Origin: JAWXUT01 sp044426075
Lineage (GTDB): Bacteria > Bacillota > Clostridia > Christensenellales > DTU072
Length of the DNA: 21,718 bases
Direction: 5' to 3'
NCBI GenBank assembly: GCA_044426075.1
Contig: JAWXUT010000017.1
Span: forward strand, 1 to 21,718
Below, piece by piece: positions 9,563 through 17,583 of the stretch. The notes under the pieces are model-generated. The model was not told the origin of the DNA. It did no database searches and was given only the letters and a program-made list of their open reading frames with translations. The translations under genes and the position numbers were made by a program. Within the stretch, counting starts at the first letter, position 1, and each line of letters begins with the position of its first letter.

Positions 9563-10099
9563 ATGCGTATAGAATTTATTAGCAGAAACTACAAAGAAAG
9601 CAACAAGATAATTGATATCATTGAAAAGAAAATGACAAAACTTGACAAGTTTTTTGATGAAGATGCAACTGCAAAAATACAACTTTCAGGTCTAAAGAAT
9701 GACCGCTTTACAATGGAAATTAGCATTAAGCAGATAGGAATGAGTGTACCAGTGCGTGCAGAAACCACATCTGGCAATATGTATGAAAATATAGATATTC
9801 TTATCCCAAAATTAGAAAGACAAATGCGCAAATATCGCACAAGGATAGAAGCGCGCAAGCATAAAATAAAAGGACACGAAGTTATAGAAGAGGCAGCACC
9901 TGCAGAGATTGAGGCACTAAGCAAAGTCGTTAAAGTAAAAAGCTTTAACATCTCAATCATAACAGTAGATGATGCTATTGCAGAACTTGAGCTACTTGAC
10001 CATAACTTTTATGTATTTGTTGATGCAGAAACAAACAAAGTATCTGTTGTCTATAAAAGGAATGACGGCAACTATGGTTTAATTTCACCAGAATATTAA
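9563..10099 (+). CDS. hpf: Long-form ribosome hibernation promoting factor
   Basis: At 178 residues this is the long HPF type. The N-terminal S30AE domain (about 1-100) begins MRIEFISRNYKES and binds the decoding region of idle 30S subunits. A linker leads to the C-terminal dimerisation domain (about 120-176) with the characteristic end VVYKRNDGNYGLISPEY. Long HPF pairs two 70S ribosomes into inactive 100S dimers in stationary phase or stress. The start is fixed by AAGGAGG a few bases before ATG. It follows the Clp ATPase gene by 18 bp without a terminator, so the two are probably co-transcribed, joining protein and ribosome stress management in one unit. Confidence 0.93.
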   Translation: MRIEFISRNYKESNKIIDIIEKKMTKLDKFFDEDATAKIQLSGLKNDRFTMEISIKQIGMSVPVRAETTSGNMYENIDILIPKLERQMRKYRTRIEARKHKIKGHEVIEEAAPAEIEALSKVVKVKSFNISIITVDDAIAELELLDHNFYVFVDAETNKVSVVYKRNDGNYGLISPEY

Positions 10100-10127
10100 A
10101 AATATAGCAGTTAATTAGCCAAGAGGG

Positions 10128-10172
10128 GGCGAAGTTAGGATAATGAAAATTGTCTGAAGCTTCGCCTTTTTT
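10128..10172 (+). terminator. Rho-independent terminator after hpf
   Basis: GGCGAAG (10128-10134) pairs with CTTCGCC (10160-10166) around a 25-nt AT-rich loop, and six T follow. It touches the stop codon of the convergent minus-strand gene that ends at 10171. Confidence 0.75.
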
Positions 10173-11136
10173 ATATCAAAAATGCAAGTGGAATTGCTAT
10201 TAATGTGGCAATAATTGCTTGTGTTATCTTTGTTTTAAGATAATATCCAGCTGTTATATTGCAACTTTGCAAAAATGTTAATGACTGAATTGTTATTGAT
10301 AATCCGCCAAAAGTGACAATAAAGGTGAGCGTTGGCACACTTATTATCAAAGGCAAATTTGATGTTGAAATTGTTAGCGCACCCCGCGTCACTTCCACTA
10401 TGCCCATAGCTAGCGATTCAGTTAATGCTGTGGGTATATTTATATGTAATAATAATGAAGACAATGCGCTAAAAACACCTAAGTCACCTAAAATAACAAT
10501 TACTAAATTGAATATAGCAATGTATCCGCCTACAGCAAGCACGCTTGCTAAACTGGAGTTTATGCTGTCGGCTAGTAAGTTGTCATAAACCATACAAGTG
10601 GGCTCACGGGTGTGCTCTTTTTTGTCACACCGTTTGCCCCTATACAATAGCCCGTTTATCAGTGCAGATAAATAATGTGCCACTAAAATCACAACCCCAA
10701 CTACATAGTTATCTAGCATATATGAACCTATTGTGCCAAGCACAAATATGGGTCCAGTAGTGGAAGTAAATGAAATCAGTTTTTTGCATTCTTCTGTATC
10801 CACTATGCCATTTTTATAACTATCGGCAACCAGTTTTGCCCCAATTGGGTACCCAGATAGCAAACTCATTGCAAGTATGTATCCACCAACATCGTGAGCA
10901 TTATATAGCTTTTTAATGGGCTTGCAAGTAATGCGCGATAGTATTTCTGCGCCACCCAAACCCGTTAATAATTTGCTAAAAAAGAAAAATGGGAACATAG
11001 CGGGTAGCACCGAAACGCAAAATAAAATTATGCCGTCATAAACCGCATTCATATATTTCTCGGGTTTATAAATTAGCATAATCATAGCAAAAGCTGTTAG
11101 TGCTATAAAAAAATATCTGTAAGCTTTTTTCACCAT
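10171..11136 (-). CDS. ylbJ: YlbJ-like sporulation integral membrane protein
   Basis: A 321-residue polytopic membrane protein. It carries the features of YlbJ within the nucleoside-recognition/gate family: an early helix pair, the sequence LLSGYPIGAKLV, a TSTTGPIFVLGT segment, and a late repeat of the gate motif region (ESLAMGIVEVTRGA). In Bacillus, ylbJ belongs to the sigma-E regulon and is needed for heat-resistant spores; its transported substrate is unsettled. The start ATG-GTG-AAA has no convincing Shine-Dalgarno sequence. The gene lies 90 bp downstream of the nhaC stop, and a hairpin terminator stands between them, so it is probably transcribed separately. A sporulation role agrees with yqfC and yqfD elsewhere in the window. 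Confidence 0.8.
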   Translation of the reverse strand: MVKKAYRYFFIALTAFAMIMLIYKPEKYMNAVYDGIILFCVSVLPAMFPFFFFSKLLTGLGGAEILSRITCKPIKKLYNAHDVGGYILAMSLLSGYPIGAKLVADSYKNGIVDTEECKKLISFTSTTGPIFVLGTIGSYMLDNYVVGVVILVAHYLSALINGLLYRGKRCDKKEHTREPTCMVYDNLLADSINSSLASVLAVGGYIAIFNLVIVILGDLGVFSALSSLLLHINIPTALTESLAMGIVEVTRGALTISTSNLPLIISVPTLTFIVTFGGLSITIQSLTFLQSCNITAGYYLKTKITQAIIATLIAIPLAFLI

Positions 11137-11170
11137 ATAATATATACATTATATAAGGTTATTATGATAT

Positions 11171-11205
11171 AAAAAAAGGATTGCATTTTTTAATACAATC
11201 CTTTT
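11171..11205 (-). terminator. Rho-independent terminator after nhaC
   Basis: On the minus strand AAAGGATTG pairs with CAATCCTTT around a short AT-rich loop, and a run of seven T follows (plus-strand A at 11171-11177). It lies 22 bp past the nhaC stop and leaves only about 35 bp for a ylbJ promoter. Confidence 0.8.
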
Positions 11206-11226
11206 ATAAATTTAGCTATGTGCTAA

Positions 11227-12786
11227 TTATTCAGCTTTGTTGTCAACAACTACAGCTGCTTCTTCTTTTGCAGAAAGTTTCTTTGAATAGAAATAAAGTC
11301 CAGTTAAAGTACCAGCAATTAGTATTCCGCCGATTAGTAGTGTTAAACCAACTGTCAAGCCGTAGCTTGCGCCAGCATTTGCAATGAAGCCCATAATCAA
11401 GTATCCAATAAAAGATATAATAGCTACAATTCCCGCATATGGCAATTGTGTTTTAACGTGATCAACGTGGTTACATTGTGCACCCGAACTTGATAAAATT
11501 GTTGTATCACTGATTGGGCTGATATGGTCACCAAATACAGAACCCGCAAGAACTGCTGAAACTGATAGTAGTGTAAGAGGGTCAGCACCTGTGCCAAGAA
11601 CAGCAGTTGCAATTGGAATTAGTATGCCGAATGTTCCCCAAGATGTACCAGTTGCAAAACTTATACCAGCTGCGCATAGGAATAGTATTGCAGGTAGCAA
11701 TCCAAGTGCTCCAATAGAGTCAGCTGAAATTGTGTTTTGAACATAAGTGCTAGCTTCTAGTCCGCCGCCTTTAGCACCCATAATGCCGCTTAGTGTCCAA
11801 GCAAATGACAATATCAAAATGGCTGGAACCATTGATTTGAAACCTTGTGTAAAGCTCTCAGTAATTGCTTTAAAGTTAAGTGCTTTTGTTGCCATGTAGT
11901 ATATAATTGTAAAGATAACAGCAAATGTACTACCTATTGCAAGTGACAAACCAGCTTCACAGTTTGAGAATGATTCAATTAAATTACTTGATTGAAGTTC
12001 TGTACCTACAAGGCCAGTATCCCAATTGTAGTAGTAACCAGTGTAAATCATACCGCAAATACAGCTTATAATCAATACAATGATTGGTATTAAAAGATAT
12101 GCAACTTTACCATTTTTGTTATCTGAAGCAAGTTCAGTGTCTTCCATTGGTAGGTCTGTTTCGCCCGCGTGTAAATCACCAGTTTTGATAGCGATTTGCT
12201 CATTTTTTCTCATTTTGAACAAGTCAAATTTTGATACACAGAAGAATATAACCATACAAATTGATAGCAATGCGTATAAATTAAGTGGAATTGTTTGAAT
12301 AAATATAACCAAACCATCACCATCAAGTTCACCGCTAACTGCAGCAGCCCAGCTAGAAATTGGGGCTATAATACAGATTGGTGCAGCTGTTGAATCAATA
12401 ATATACGCTAACTTTGAACGTGAAATATTGAATTTATCTGTTACTGGACGCATAACGTTACCAACAGTTAAACAGTTAAAGTAATCATCAACGAAGATCA
12501 ATGCGCCAAGACCTGCTGTTGCTAGCATTGCGCCTTCTCTTGTTTTGATTTTCTTTGATGCCCAATTGCCGTATGCAAGTGAACCCCCCGATTTTGACAT
12601 CAATACAACCATTATTCCTAACATAATTAAGAATACAATGATTGAAGTGTTAGCGCCGATTTTCTCTGCCATAACAGTGTATAATTCACCCATCGCTTGA
12701 ACTGGATTGCCTTCTGCAAGAAACATTGCGCCGACAAAAATTCCAAGGAATAATGAGATATATACTTGTTTTGTTAGTAGCGCCAA
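11227..12786 (-). CDS. nhaC: NhaC-family Na+/H+ antiporter, 5' end apparently frameshifted
   Basis: The intact frame gives 519 residues of a multi-helix secondary transporter of the NhaC family, which exchanges cytoplasmic Na+ (or organic ions in some members) for protons. Diagnostic stretches are IFVDDYFNCLTVGNVMRPV, DSTAAPICIIAPISSW, GTSWGTFGILIPIA and FGDHISPISDTTI. The first possible start in this frame is TTG at 12786, which has no ribosome site and cuts into helix 1. Upstream the same frame still encodes family-like sequence (FWAFVPAIIAIV) but meets a TAA without an ATG. A perfect AAGGAG and ATG (A at 12833) lie in the other frame, joined to it across a T4 run at 12819-12822. One missing T would explain this, so the natural product is probably about 535 residues. 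A real frameshift or an assembly error cannot be separated here. Confidence 0.8.
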   Translation of the reverse strand: MALLTKQVYISLFLGIFVGAMFLAEGNPVQAMGELYTVMAEKIGANTSIIVFLIMLGIMVVLMSKSGGSLAYGNWASKKIKTREGAMLATAGLGALIFVDDYFNCLTVGNVMRPVTDKFNISRSKLAYIIDSTAAPICIIAPISSWAAAVSGELDGDGLVIFIQTIPLNLYALLSICMVIFFCVSKFDLFKMRKNEQIAIKTGDLHAGETDLPMEDTELASDNKNGKVAYLLIPIIVLIISCICGMIYTGYYYNWDTGLVGTELQSSNLIESFSNCEAGLSLAIGSTFAVIFTIIYYMATKALNFKAITESFTQGFKSMVPAILILSFAWTLSGIMGAKGGGLEASTYVQNTISADSIGALGLLPAILFLCAAGISFATGTSWGTFGILIPIATAVLGTGADPLTLLSVSAVLAGSVFGDHISPISDTTILSSSGAQCNHVDHVKTQLPYAGIVAIISFIGYLIMGFIANAGASYGLTVGLTLLIGGILIAGTLTGLYFYSKKLSAKEEAAVVVDNKAE

Positions 12787-12842
12787 TACGATTGCGATAA
12801 TAGCTGGGACAAACGCCCAAAAGTACCTACCATTTTACCTTT

Positions 12843-12848
12843 CTCCTT
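12843..12848 (-). promoter_or_regulatory. Shine-Dalgarno site marking the true nhaC start
   Basis: On the minus strand AAGGAG precedes an ATG (A at 12833) with normal spacing. That ATG opens a frame of only 19 codons that stops at 12774, whereas the antiporter frame has no start near the site. The site therefore supports a frame break between 12833 and 12786. Confidence 0.75.
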
Positions 12849-12864
12849 AAATAATAATAAAAAC

Positions 12865-12893
12865 ATAATACAACATTTATCGTCATTTGTCAA
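12865..12893 (-). promoter_or_regulatory. Sigma-A promoter for nhaC
   Basis: On the minus strand TTGACA (plus-strand 12888-12893), a 17-bp spacer and TATTAT (12865-12870) stand about 30 bp ahead of the ATG at 12833. A weaker alternative, TTGTAC with an 18-bp spacer and TATAAT, lies further upstream around 12938-12967. Confidence 0.75.
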
Positions 12894-13040
12894 CAAAAAA
12901 CAGAAATTATGACATAAATTATTAATAAAAGATATCATTATACACAATAATGTATAAAGTGTACAAAATATACGATAATTATTGGATATTTTTGTTCAAT
13001 TATAATGACATAAAAAATTTTTTGCATCATATAATGAGAT

Positions 13041-13319
13041 ATGAGTTTTTTTAATGAAACATTGTTGAAGTTGGGGTGCAGTGCAGAAGACAGCATTGGT
13101 GGCGATAAAGTAACACTTATCGGTGGTGAAGGTTGTCAAATTGAGGGGCAAAAGGGCGTGGCGCATATAAGCTTAGAAAAAATTGCTATAAAAACATCCA
13201 AACATATTATATGTATTGAGGGAGAGGGGTTGCAAATTGTAAGCATAAATGGTGATGAGGCTTTAATTGTTGGAAAAATTGCAAGCATAACGCGCACAAA
13301 AAAGTGCACTAATATATAA
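13041..13319 (+). CDS. yqfC: Sporulation protein YqfC (YabP/YqfC family)
   Basis: A 92-residue protein with the YabP/YqfC beta-rich fold pattern: IGGDKVTLIGGEGCQIEG, then a strand ending EKIAIKT, then the paired strands ICIEGEGLQIVSI and ALIVGKIASI near the C-terminus. In Bacillus, yqfC is a sigma-E gene important for sporulation and sits directly before yqfD, as here. The ribosome site is weak. Start choice rests on length and alignment to the family. It opens the plus-strand cluster, divergent from nhaC. Confidence 0.85.
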   Translation: MSFFNETLLKLGCSAEDSIGGDKVTLIGGEGCQIEGQKGVAHISLEKIAIKTSKHIICIEGEGLQIVSINGDEALIVGKIASITRTKKCTNI

Positions 13320-13332
13320 GGGTATAACATAA

Positions 13333-14436
13333 ATGAATAAATATAATGTAAAATTTTTTGCACCACCACAATATATTTTAAATTTATTTGCAACAAATAA
13401 ATTGTGTGCGAGGCGCATTAAGTGTGAAGAGCGCGCAGTACAGTGTGAATTGAATTTTGACGATTATTTATGTATGCAAAAAATATGTGAAAAAGCGCAG
13501 CTATCCTATGAAACTATAACAATTAAAGGAGCGCAACACGCGTTGAAAATTGCTGTGAAAAAGATAGGCGCAATTGTAGGAATACTTGCTGTAGCGATAG
13601 GATTTATGATATACAACAGCGGTGTATTTTCTGTTGAGATAAGTGGCAACAGCGCAATTTCTCGTGAAGAAATTATTACTGAAATTACAAAAGAGTGCGG
13701 AAATATTTATGGCGCATTTAGTACAATTGATATTAATAGTGTAGAGCAAGCAGTGCTGAATATTGATGGTGTATCATATGTGTCTGCAGACATTGTGGGG
13801 ACGCGCTTAAAAATTAATATGGTAGAAGAGGCAACCAAAGTAGAGATTTATGATACCCAAAACTATACAAATATAGTAAGTCTGTATGACGGCATAATAA
13901 CCACACTAACTGTAATAAGCGGCACTGGAATGGTTGGGGTTGGCAGTGTGGTTGCAGAAGGCGATGTGCTTATTGCAGCCTACACGCTAGACGCCGAAGG
14001 CAACGAAATCCCGACTTCAGCTGAGGGCACAGCAACGGGCAGAGTAGCTTTTGAAAAGCAGATAACATACACAGACGAGTGCTTAGTTGAGGTGCGTACG
14101 GGTGAGAGCACAACTGTAACTTCCATTAATATTTTCGGTTTGCAGTCACCCACAACAAGCCCATATTTGACGTATGAAACAGAGATTAATACAACGCTAT
14201 GCACGGCATTTTTGAGCTATGAAATCAGCTCTATTACATACTATGAAACAGCAATGATTGTGTCTGAAAACAACTTTATAAACAACCAAGAAGTTATAAT
14301 TGAACAAGAACGTGCGGCATTTTTCGACACACTTCCAGATGATTTACTATACATTACTGATTGGTATTTTGTAAAAAGACTAGACAAGATGACCCTTTTA
14401 AGTATATACTATGAAGTAGAAACTACAATGACATAA
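13333..14436 (+). CDS. yqfD: Sporulation protein YqfD
   Basis: A 367-residue protein with an N-terminal cytoplasmic domain (about 1-70), one membrane helix (~75-95, IGAIVGILAVAIGFMIY) and an extracellular part that starts with a POTRA/FtsQ-like segment (VEISGNSAISREEIITEI). This is the layout of YqfD, a sigma-E controlled forespore/mother-cell envelope protein needed for efficient sporulation. It begins 13 bp after yqfC, and AAGGG precedes the ATG by about 11 nt. The usual next gene, phoH, is missing; pgpH follows directly. The C-terminal half is rich in Thr and Ser and only loosely conserved. Confidence 0.85.
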   Translation: MNKYNVKFFAPPQYILNLFATNKLCARRIKCEERAVQCELNFDDYLCMQKICEKAQLSYETITIKGAQHALKIAVKKIGAIVGILAVAIGFMIYNSGVFSVEISGNSAISREEIITEITKECGNIYGAFSTIDINSVEQAVLNIDGVSYVSADIVGTRLKINMVEEATKVEIYDTQNYTNIVSLYDGIITTLTVISGTGMVGVGSVVAEGDVLIAAYTLDAEGNEIPTSAEGTATGRVAFEKQITYTDECLVEVRTGESTTVTSINIFGLQSPTTSPYLTYETEINTTLCTAFLSYEISSITYYETAMIVSENNFINNQEVIIEQERAAFFDTLPDDLLYITDWYFVKRLDKMTLLSIYYEVETTMT

Positions 14437-14445
14437 ATATGTGTC

Positions 14446-14451
14446 GGGAGG
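14446..14451 (+). promoter_or_regulatory. pgpH: Ribosome site that favours a TTG start for pgpH
   Basis: GGGAGG stands 4 nt ahead of TTG at 14456. It lies inside the longer frame that would begin at GTG 14441, and that GTG has no ribosome site of its own. The spacing is short but workable, so TTG is the better start. Confidence 0.6.
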
Positions 14452-14455
14452 AATA

Positions 14456-15937
14456 TTGAATAAGTACACCAAAAACATCTCAAATGAATCGGAAATTGAT
14501 CATAAAGAGATGATTAAAAAATTGCGTCAAAAACGGTTAATAACAAACTCAATAATGGCATTCTTTTCAGGATTAGTGATTGCGTTAATTATTATGTTGG
14601 GTGATGTCACAAATTATGAAAGCATAGCGGAGTTTTTCAGTTCAGACAGAATTGTGGATATGTTTATAATATCTATAATTATGTTTATTACATTAGAAAC
14701 AATGATGTTGTACTCTTACTTTACACGTGGCGACAACAATGTTAATGCAAAACTTATGCCAGTATTGTGCGTAACCAGCATTGTTACATACGGAATGTGT
14801 GTTATGTTCAGTGCGTTGATAAATATATATGTAGCACCATTGTTGCTATGTGGATTGCTTATTTCAACGCTAATTGATAAACGTGCGGGCATTATGGCAA
14901 GTGTGCTTATTAGCCAAGCATTCTTTGTAACATTTGTGTTGATTTCACACGAAGTTGATGTTGTTGCGGGAGCCGCTTCTCTTGTTGCTGCAATAACTGC
15001 AACAATTTTGATAGTTATAAATTTTGATAGAGCCAAAACAAGGTTGCGTTTTGTTATATTGTCGGCAATTGTCGGACTTTTGACGGGATTATTAACAGTT
15101 TTGATAAATAGTATTAGCAATGATATTTCTCTTGTTAGCGCCCTATTTTCTGGTATGTGGACTTTTGCCGCTTGTATTATTTCTTTAGCGTTGTATTTTA
15201 TAGTGCTTCCAATTTTAGAATATGTATTTAAAATAGACACCAACTATCGTTTGGCTGAAATATGTTCATTTGAATTTAGGTTGATGAAAAAGCTAGCAAA
15301 AGAAGCACCAGGTACATTTAATCACAGCTTAGTTGTTGGTAATTTGAGTGAGTTGTGTGCTTCAGCTATTGGAGAGGATGCTATGCTTGCAAGGGCTTGC
15401 GCATATTATCATGACATAGGAAAAATTAAAAATCCAGAATCATTTGTAGAAAATCAATCGGGTTATAATCCACACGATGACTTAATTCCAGAAGTAAGCA
15501 TCAAAATTATAACCAATCATACAGATGACGGATATAATCTTCTAAAAGCAGAGCGAATGCCCGACATTATTGCAGACGTAGCGCGTGAGCATCACGGAAC
15601 AACCGCTGTAAGCTATTTTTTATTTAAGGCGCAAAATCTCACGGAAGACGCGTTAAACAAATGGAATTTCAGCTATAAAGACCCTAAGCCAAGCACCAAG
15701 ATTGCGGCAATCATTATGATTGTTGACACGGTAGAGGCAGCTTCTAGGGCAATGGCAGCGGATATGACAGATGTAGACGGATACAGAGCATTTATTCGCA
15801 AATTAATTAAAGACAAACAAGACCAATATCAATTCAGCAATTGCGACATTACTTTTAAGGATTTGCAAAAAATTGAAGAAACTTTGGTAGAAGCCGTGCC
15901 AAATATGTATCACGCACGCATCAAATACAACAAATAA
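14456..15937 (+). CDS. pgpH: HD-domain cyclic-di-AMP phosphodiesterase PgpH, lacking the extracellular domain
   Basis: A membrane HD phosphodiesterase of the PgpH/YqfF family, expected to hydrolyse c-di-AMP to pApA. About seven hydrophobic helices (residues ~25-265) lead into the HD domain, whose metal ligands are visible: GTFNHSL (His290), YYHDIGK (His319, Asp320), ITNH, EHHGTT and IVDTVEAA. Standard members have ~700 residues, with a ~230-residue extracellular 7TMR-HDED domain after helix 1. Here helix 1 is joined to helix 2 by only ~25 residues, so the sensor domain is gone while the catalytic half looks intact. Residue numbers use the TTG start; a GTG at 14441 would add five residues. It is 19 bp after yqfD and 13 bp before ybeY-era. 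Confidence 0.87.
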   Translation: MNKYTKNISNESEIDHKEMIKKLRQKRLITNSIMAFFSGLVIALIIMLGDVTNYESIAEFFSSDRIVDMFIISIIMFITLETMMLYSYFTRGDNNVNAKLMPVLCVTSIVTYGMCVMFSALINIYVAPLLLCGLLISTLIDKRAGIMASVLISQAFFVTFVLISHEVDVVAGAASLVAAITATILIVINFDRAKTRLRFVILSAIVGLLTGLLTVLINSISNDISLVSALFSGMWTFAACIISLALYFIVLPILEYVFKIDTNYRLAEICSFEFRLMKKLAKEAPGTFNHSLVVGNLSELCASAIGEDAMLARACAYYHDIGKIKNPESFVENQSGYNPHDDLIPEVSIKIITNHTDDGYNLLKAERMPDIIADVAREHHGTTAVSYFLFKAQNLTEDALNKWNFSYKDPKPSTKIAAIIMIVDTVEAASRAMAADMTDVDGYRAFIRKLIKDKQDQYQFSNCDITFKDLQKIEETLVEAVPNMYHARIKYNK

Positions 15938-15950
15938 AAGAGGTTATTTA

Positions 15951-17405
15951 ATGATAAATATTTACTACGCCAAAGAAAACGTAGCAGTTGTCGCAAAGGC
16001 AACAAAAGCAGTACTTTCACACTTTAATATTGATGATAACGAGGTTATTGTTGATATAGCAGTTATCACAGAAGATGAAATTTTAAAGCTCAATACAGAT
16101 GAGCGCGAAATTGCAGAAGTTACAGATGTATTATCTTTCCCAATGATAGATGTTAAATTGCCATTTAATAAAGAAGATTATAGCGGCGATATTGACCCAG
16201 AAACGGGCGCTGTTATATTAGGTGAGATTTTTATATGCGAGCAAAGAGCGATTGAGCAAGCAGAAGAGTACAATCATTCTATTACGAGAGAAATGGGCTT
16301 TTTAGTTACGCATTCAATGTTGCATCTATTAGGATACGACCATATGGAAGAGGACGACCGCAAGATTATGGAAGCGGTGCAATCTGAGATATTAGAAGAG
16401 GCTAGCATCACAAGAGATATTGCAGATAACAGCATAGAGCTTGACACTGCAGGGATATATGCAACTGATGAGGATGAAGAAGAGGAAGTAGTTGCAGAAG
16501 AAAGCGCACCCGTAAAAGTTGGGCACGTAGCATTAGTGGGCAGACCAAACGCTGGTAAGTCAACACTTATAAACGCATTGGTTGGAGAAAAGGTTGCAAT
16601 AGTAAGTTGGAAGCCACAAACAACGCGTAATCGCATACTTGGAATAATGAACACCGATGACGCACAAGTTGTATTTGTAGACACACCAGGTTTACACGCA
16701 CCACAAAACCAACTAGGCAAGTTTATGATGCGCTCAGTTACCACAGCACTTGCAGATGTTGATGTTGTTATATATGTAGTAGACGGCGAGAAGGGTGTTG
16801 ATAAAACAGATATAGAAAATATCAATAGATACATAAATGAGGCAAGTAAAAAAGTAATAGTAGTAGTCAATAAGATTGATCATATTACAGCAGAAAAGGT
16901 AGGCGAGATACTAACTATTCTTGGGCAGATACAAGGCATTATAGCGCTTATTCCAATTTCCGCTTTGCGAGAGAAGAATATAACTGTTCTAAAAGAAGAA
17001 GTATTAAAGCTTCTTGACTACGGCAAAAAAGAATATGAAGATGATATGTACACCGATAAGAGTATGCGTTTTATGGCGGCGGAACTTATAAGAGAAAAGG
17101 CTTTAAGGCTACTTGATAAAGAAGTTCCATATGGCATTGGTGTTGCAATTAATAAGTACGAAGTAAACAACAAAGGTATGTTGATTATAGATGCCGATGT
17201 AATCTGCCAAAAAGCAGCTCACAAACCTATAGTATTAGGTAAGGGCGGGGATATGATAAAGAGAATATCTACATATGCAAGGCAAGACTTAGAAGCGATG
17301 ACAGAATGCAAGGTGTTTTTAACATTGTGGGTTCGTGTTAAAGACGGCTGGCGCGATAGTATGGCTATTCTTGATGAGCTAGGATATAATAAAGATAATT
17401 ATTAA
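15951..17405 (+). CDS. Fusion of rRNA endoribonuclease YbeY and GTPase Era
   Basis: One uninterrupted 484-codon frame with two complete modules. Residues 1-~160 are YbeY, including its metal-binding motif HSMLHLLGYDH (His121, His125, His131). Residues ~195-484 are Era: G1 GRPNAGKS (197-204), switch I KPQTTRNR, G3 DTPG (244-247), G4 NKID (307-310), then the KH domain with GKGG. An acidic linker (~172-192, DEDEEEEVVAEE) joins them. YbeY acts in 16S rRNA 3'-end maturation and 70S quality control; Era binds the 3' end of 16S rRNA during 30S assembly. In Firmicutes the genes are normally separate, with dgkA and cdd between them. GAGGT precedes the ATG by 7 nt. No internal start with a strong ribosome site was noticed before the Era part. 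Confidence 0.93.
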   Translation: MINIYYAKENVAVVAKATKAVLSHFNIDDNEVIVDIAVITEDEILKLNTDEREIAEVTDVLSFPMIDVKLPFNKEDYSGDIDPETGAVILGEIFICEQRAIEQAEEYNHSITREMGFLVTHSMLHLLGYDHMEEDDRKIMEAVQSEILEEASITRDIADNSIELDTAGIYATDEDEEEEVVAEESAPVKVGHVALVGRPNAGKSTLINALVGEKVAIVSWKPQTTRNRILGIMNTDDAQVVFVDTPGLHAPQNQLGKFMMRSVTTALADVDVVIYVVDGEKGVDKTDIENINRYINEASKKVIVVVNKIDHITAEKVGEILTILGQIQGIIALIPISALREKNITVLKEEVLKLLDYGKKEYEDDMYTDKSMRFMAAELIREKALRLLDKEVPYGIGVAINKYEVNNKGMLIIDADVICQKAAHKPIVLGKGGDMIKRISTYARQDLEAMTECKVFLTLWVRVKDGWRDSMAILDELGYNKDNY

Positions 17406-17420
17406 TATTGTATACTATGA

Positions 17421-17439
17421 TAGTATGTAGAGCATACTA
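17421..17439. repeat. Short perfect inverted repeat between era and yqzL
   Basis: TAGTATG and CATACTA flank a 5-nt centre. No T-run follows, so it is not a terminator. It may be an RNA processing hairpin or chance. Confidence 0.4.
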
Positions 17440-17444
17440 AGTAT

Positions 17445-17567
17445 ATGGATAAGAATAACAGAAATATAAAAGATAAAAAAGCTGTATGGGATGCTTTTGT
17501 TGCAACTGGTTCACCGGGGTACTTTATGTTATATAAGGCACTAGAAGATACAGAGGCAAAAGAGTAG
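17445..17567 (+). CDS. yqzL: YqzL-like small protein
   Basis: A 40-codon frame between era and recO. Its centre reads AVWDAFVATGSPGYFMLYKA, which fits the small YqzL family: Trp, then a Phe-x-x-Thr-Gly core, then YxLYK. YqzL lies between era and recO in Bacillus and many clostridia, so position and sequence agree. The N-terminus is highly charged (KNNRNIKDKK). No clear Shine-Dalgarno sequence precedes the ATG. The function is unknown in the family. Confidence 0.75.
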   Translation: MDKNNRNIKDKKAVWDAFVATGSPGYFMLYKALEDTEAKE

Positions 17568-17583
17568 CCCACTAAGGGGAAAT

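Noticed and set aside
12938..12967. Second nhaC promoter (TTGTAC, 18 bp, TATAAT on the minus strand)
   Set aside because: It is possible but weaker than the consensus TTGACA-17-TATTAT site closer to the gene, so it is not listed as a separate feature.
13001..13035. Promoter directly upstream of yqfC
   Set aside because: TATAAT occurs at 13001-13006, but no acceptable sigma-A -35 lies at 16-18 bp, and a sigma-E match expected for a sporulation gene could not be fixed with confidence.
16274..16870. 198-codon minus-strand frame opposite the YbeY-Era junction
   Set aside because: It is Ser/Thr-rich shadow sequence of the real gene and carries no recognisable domain.
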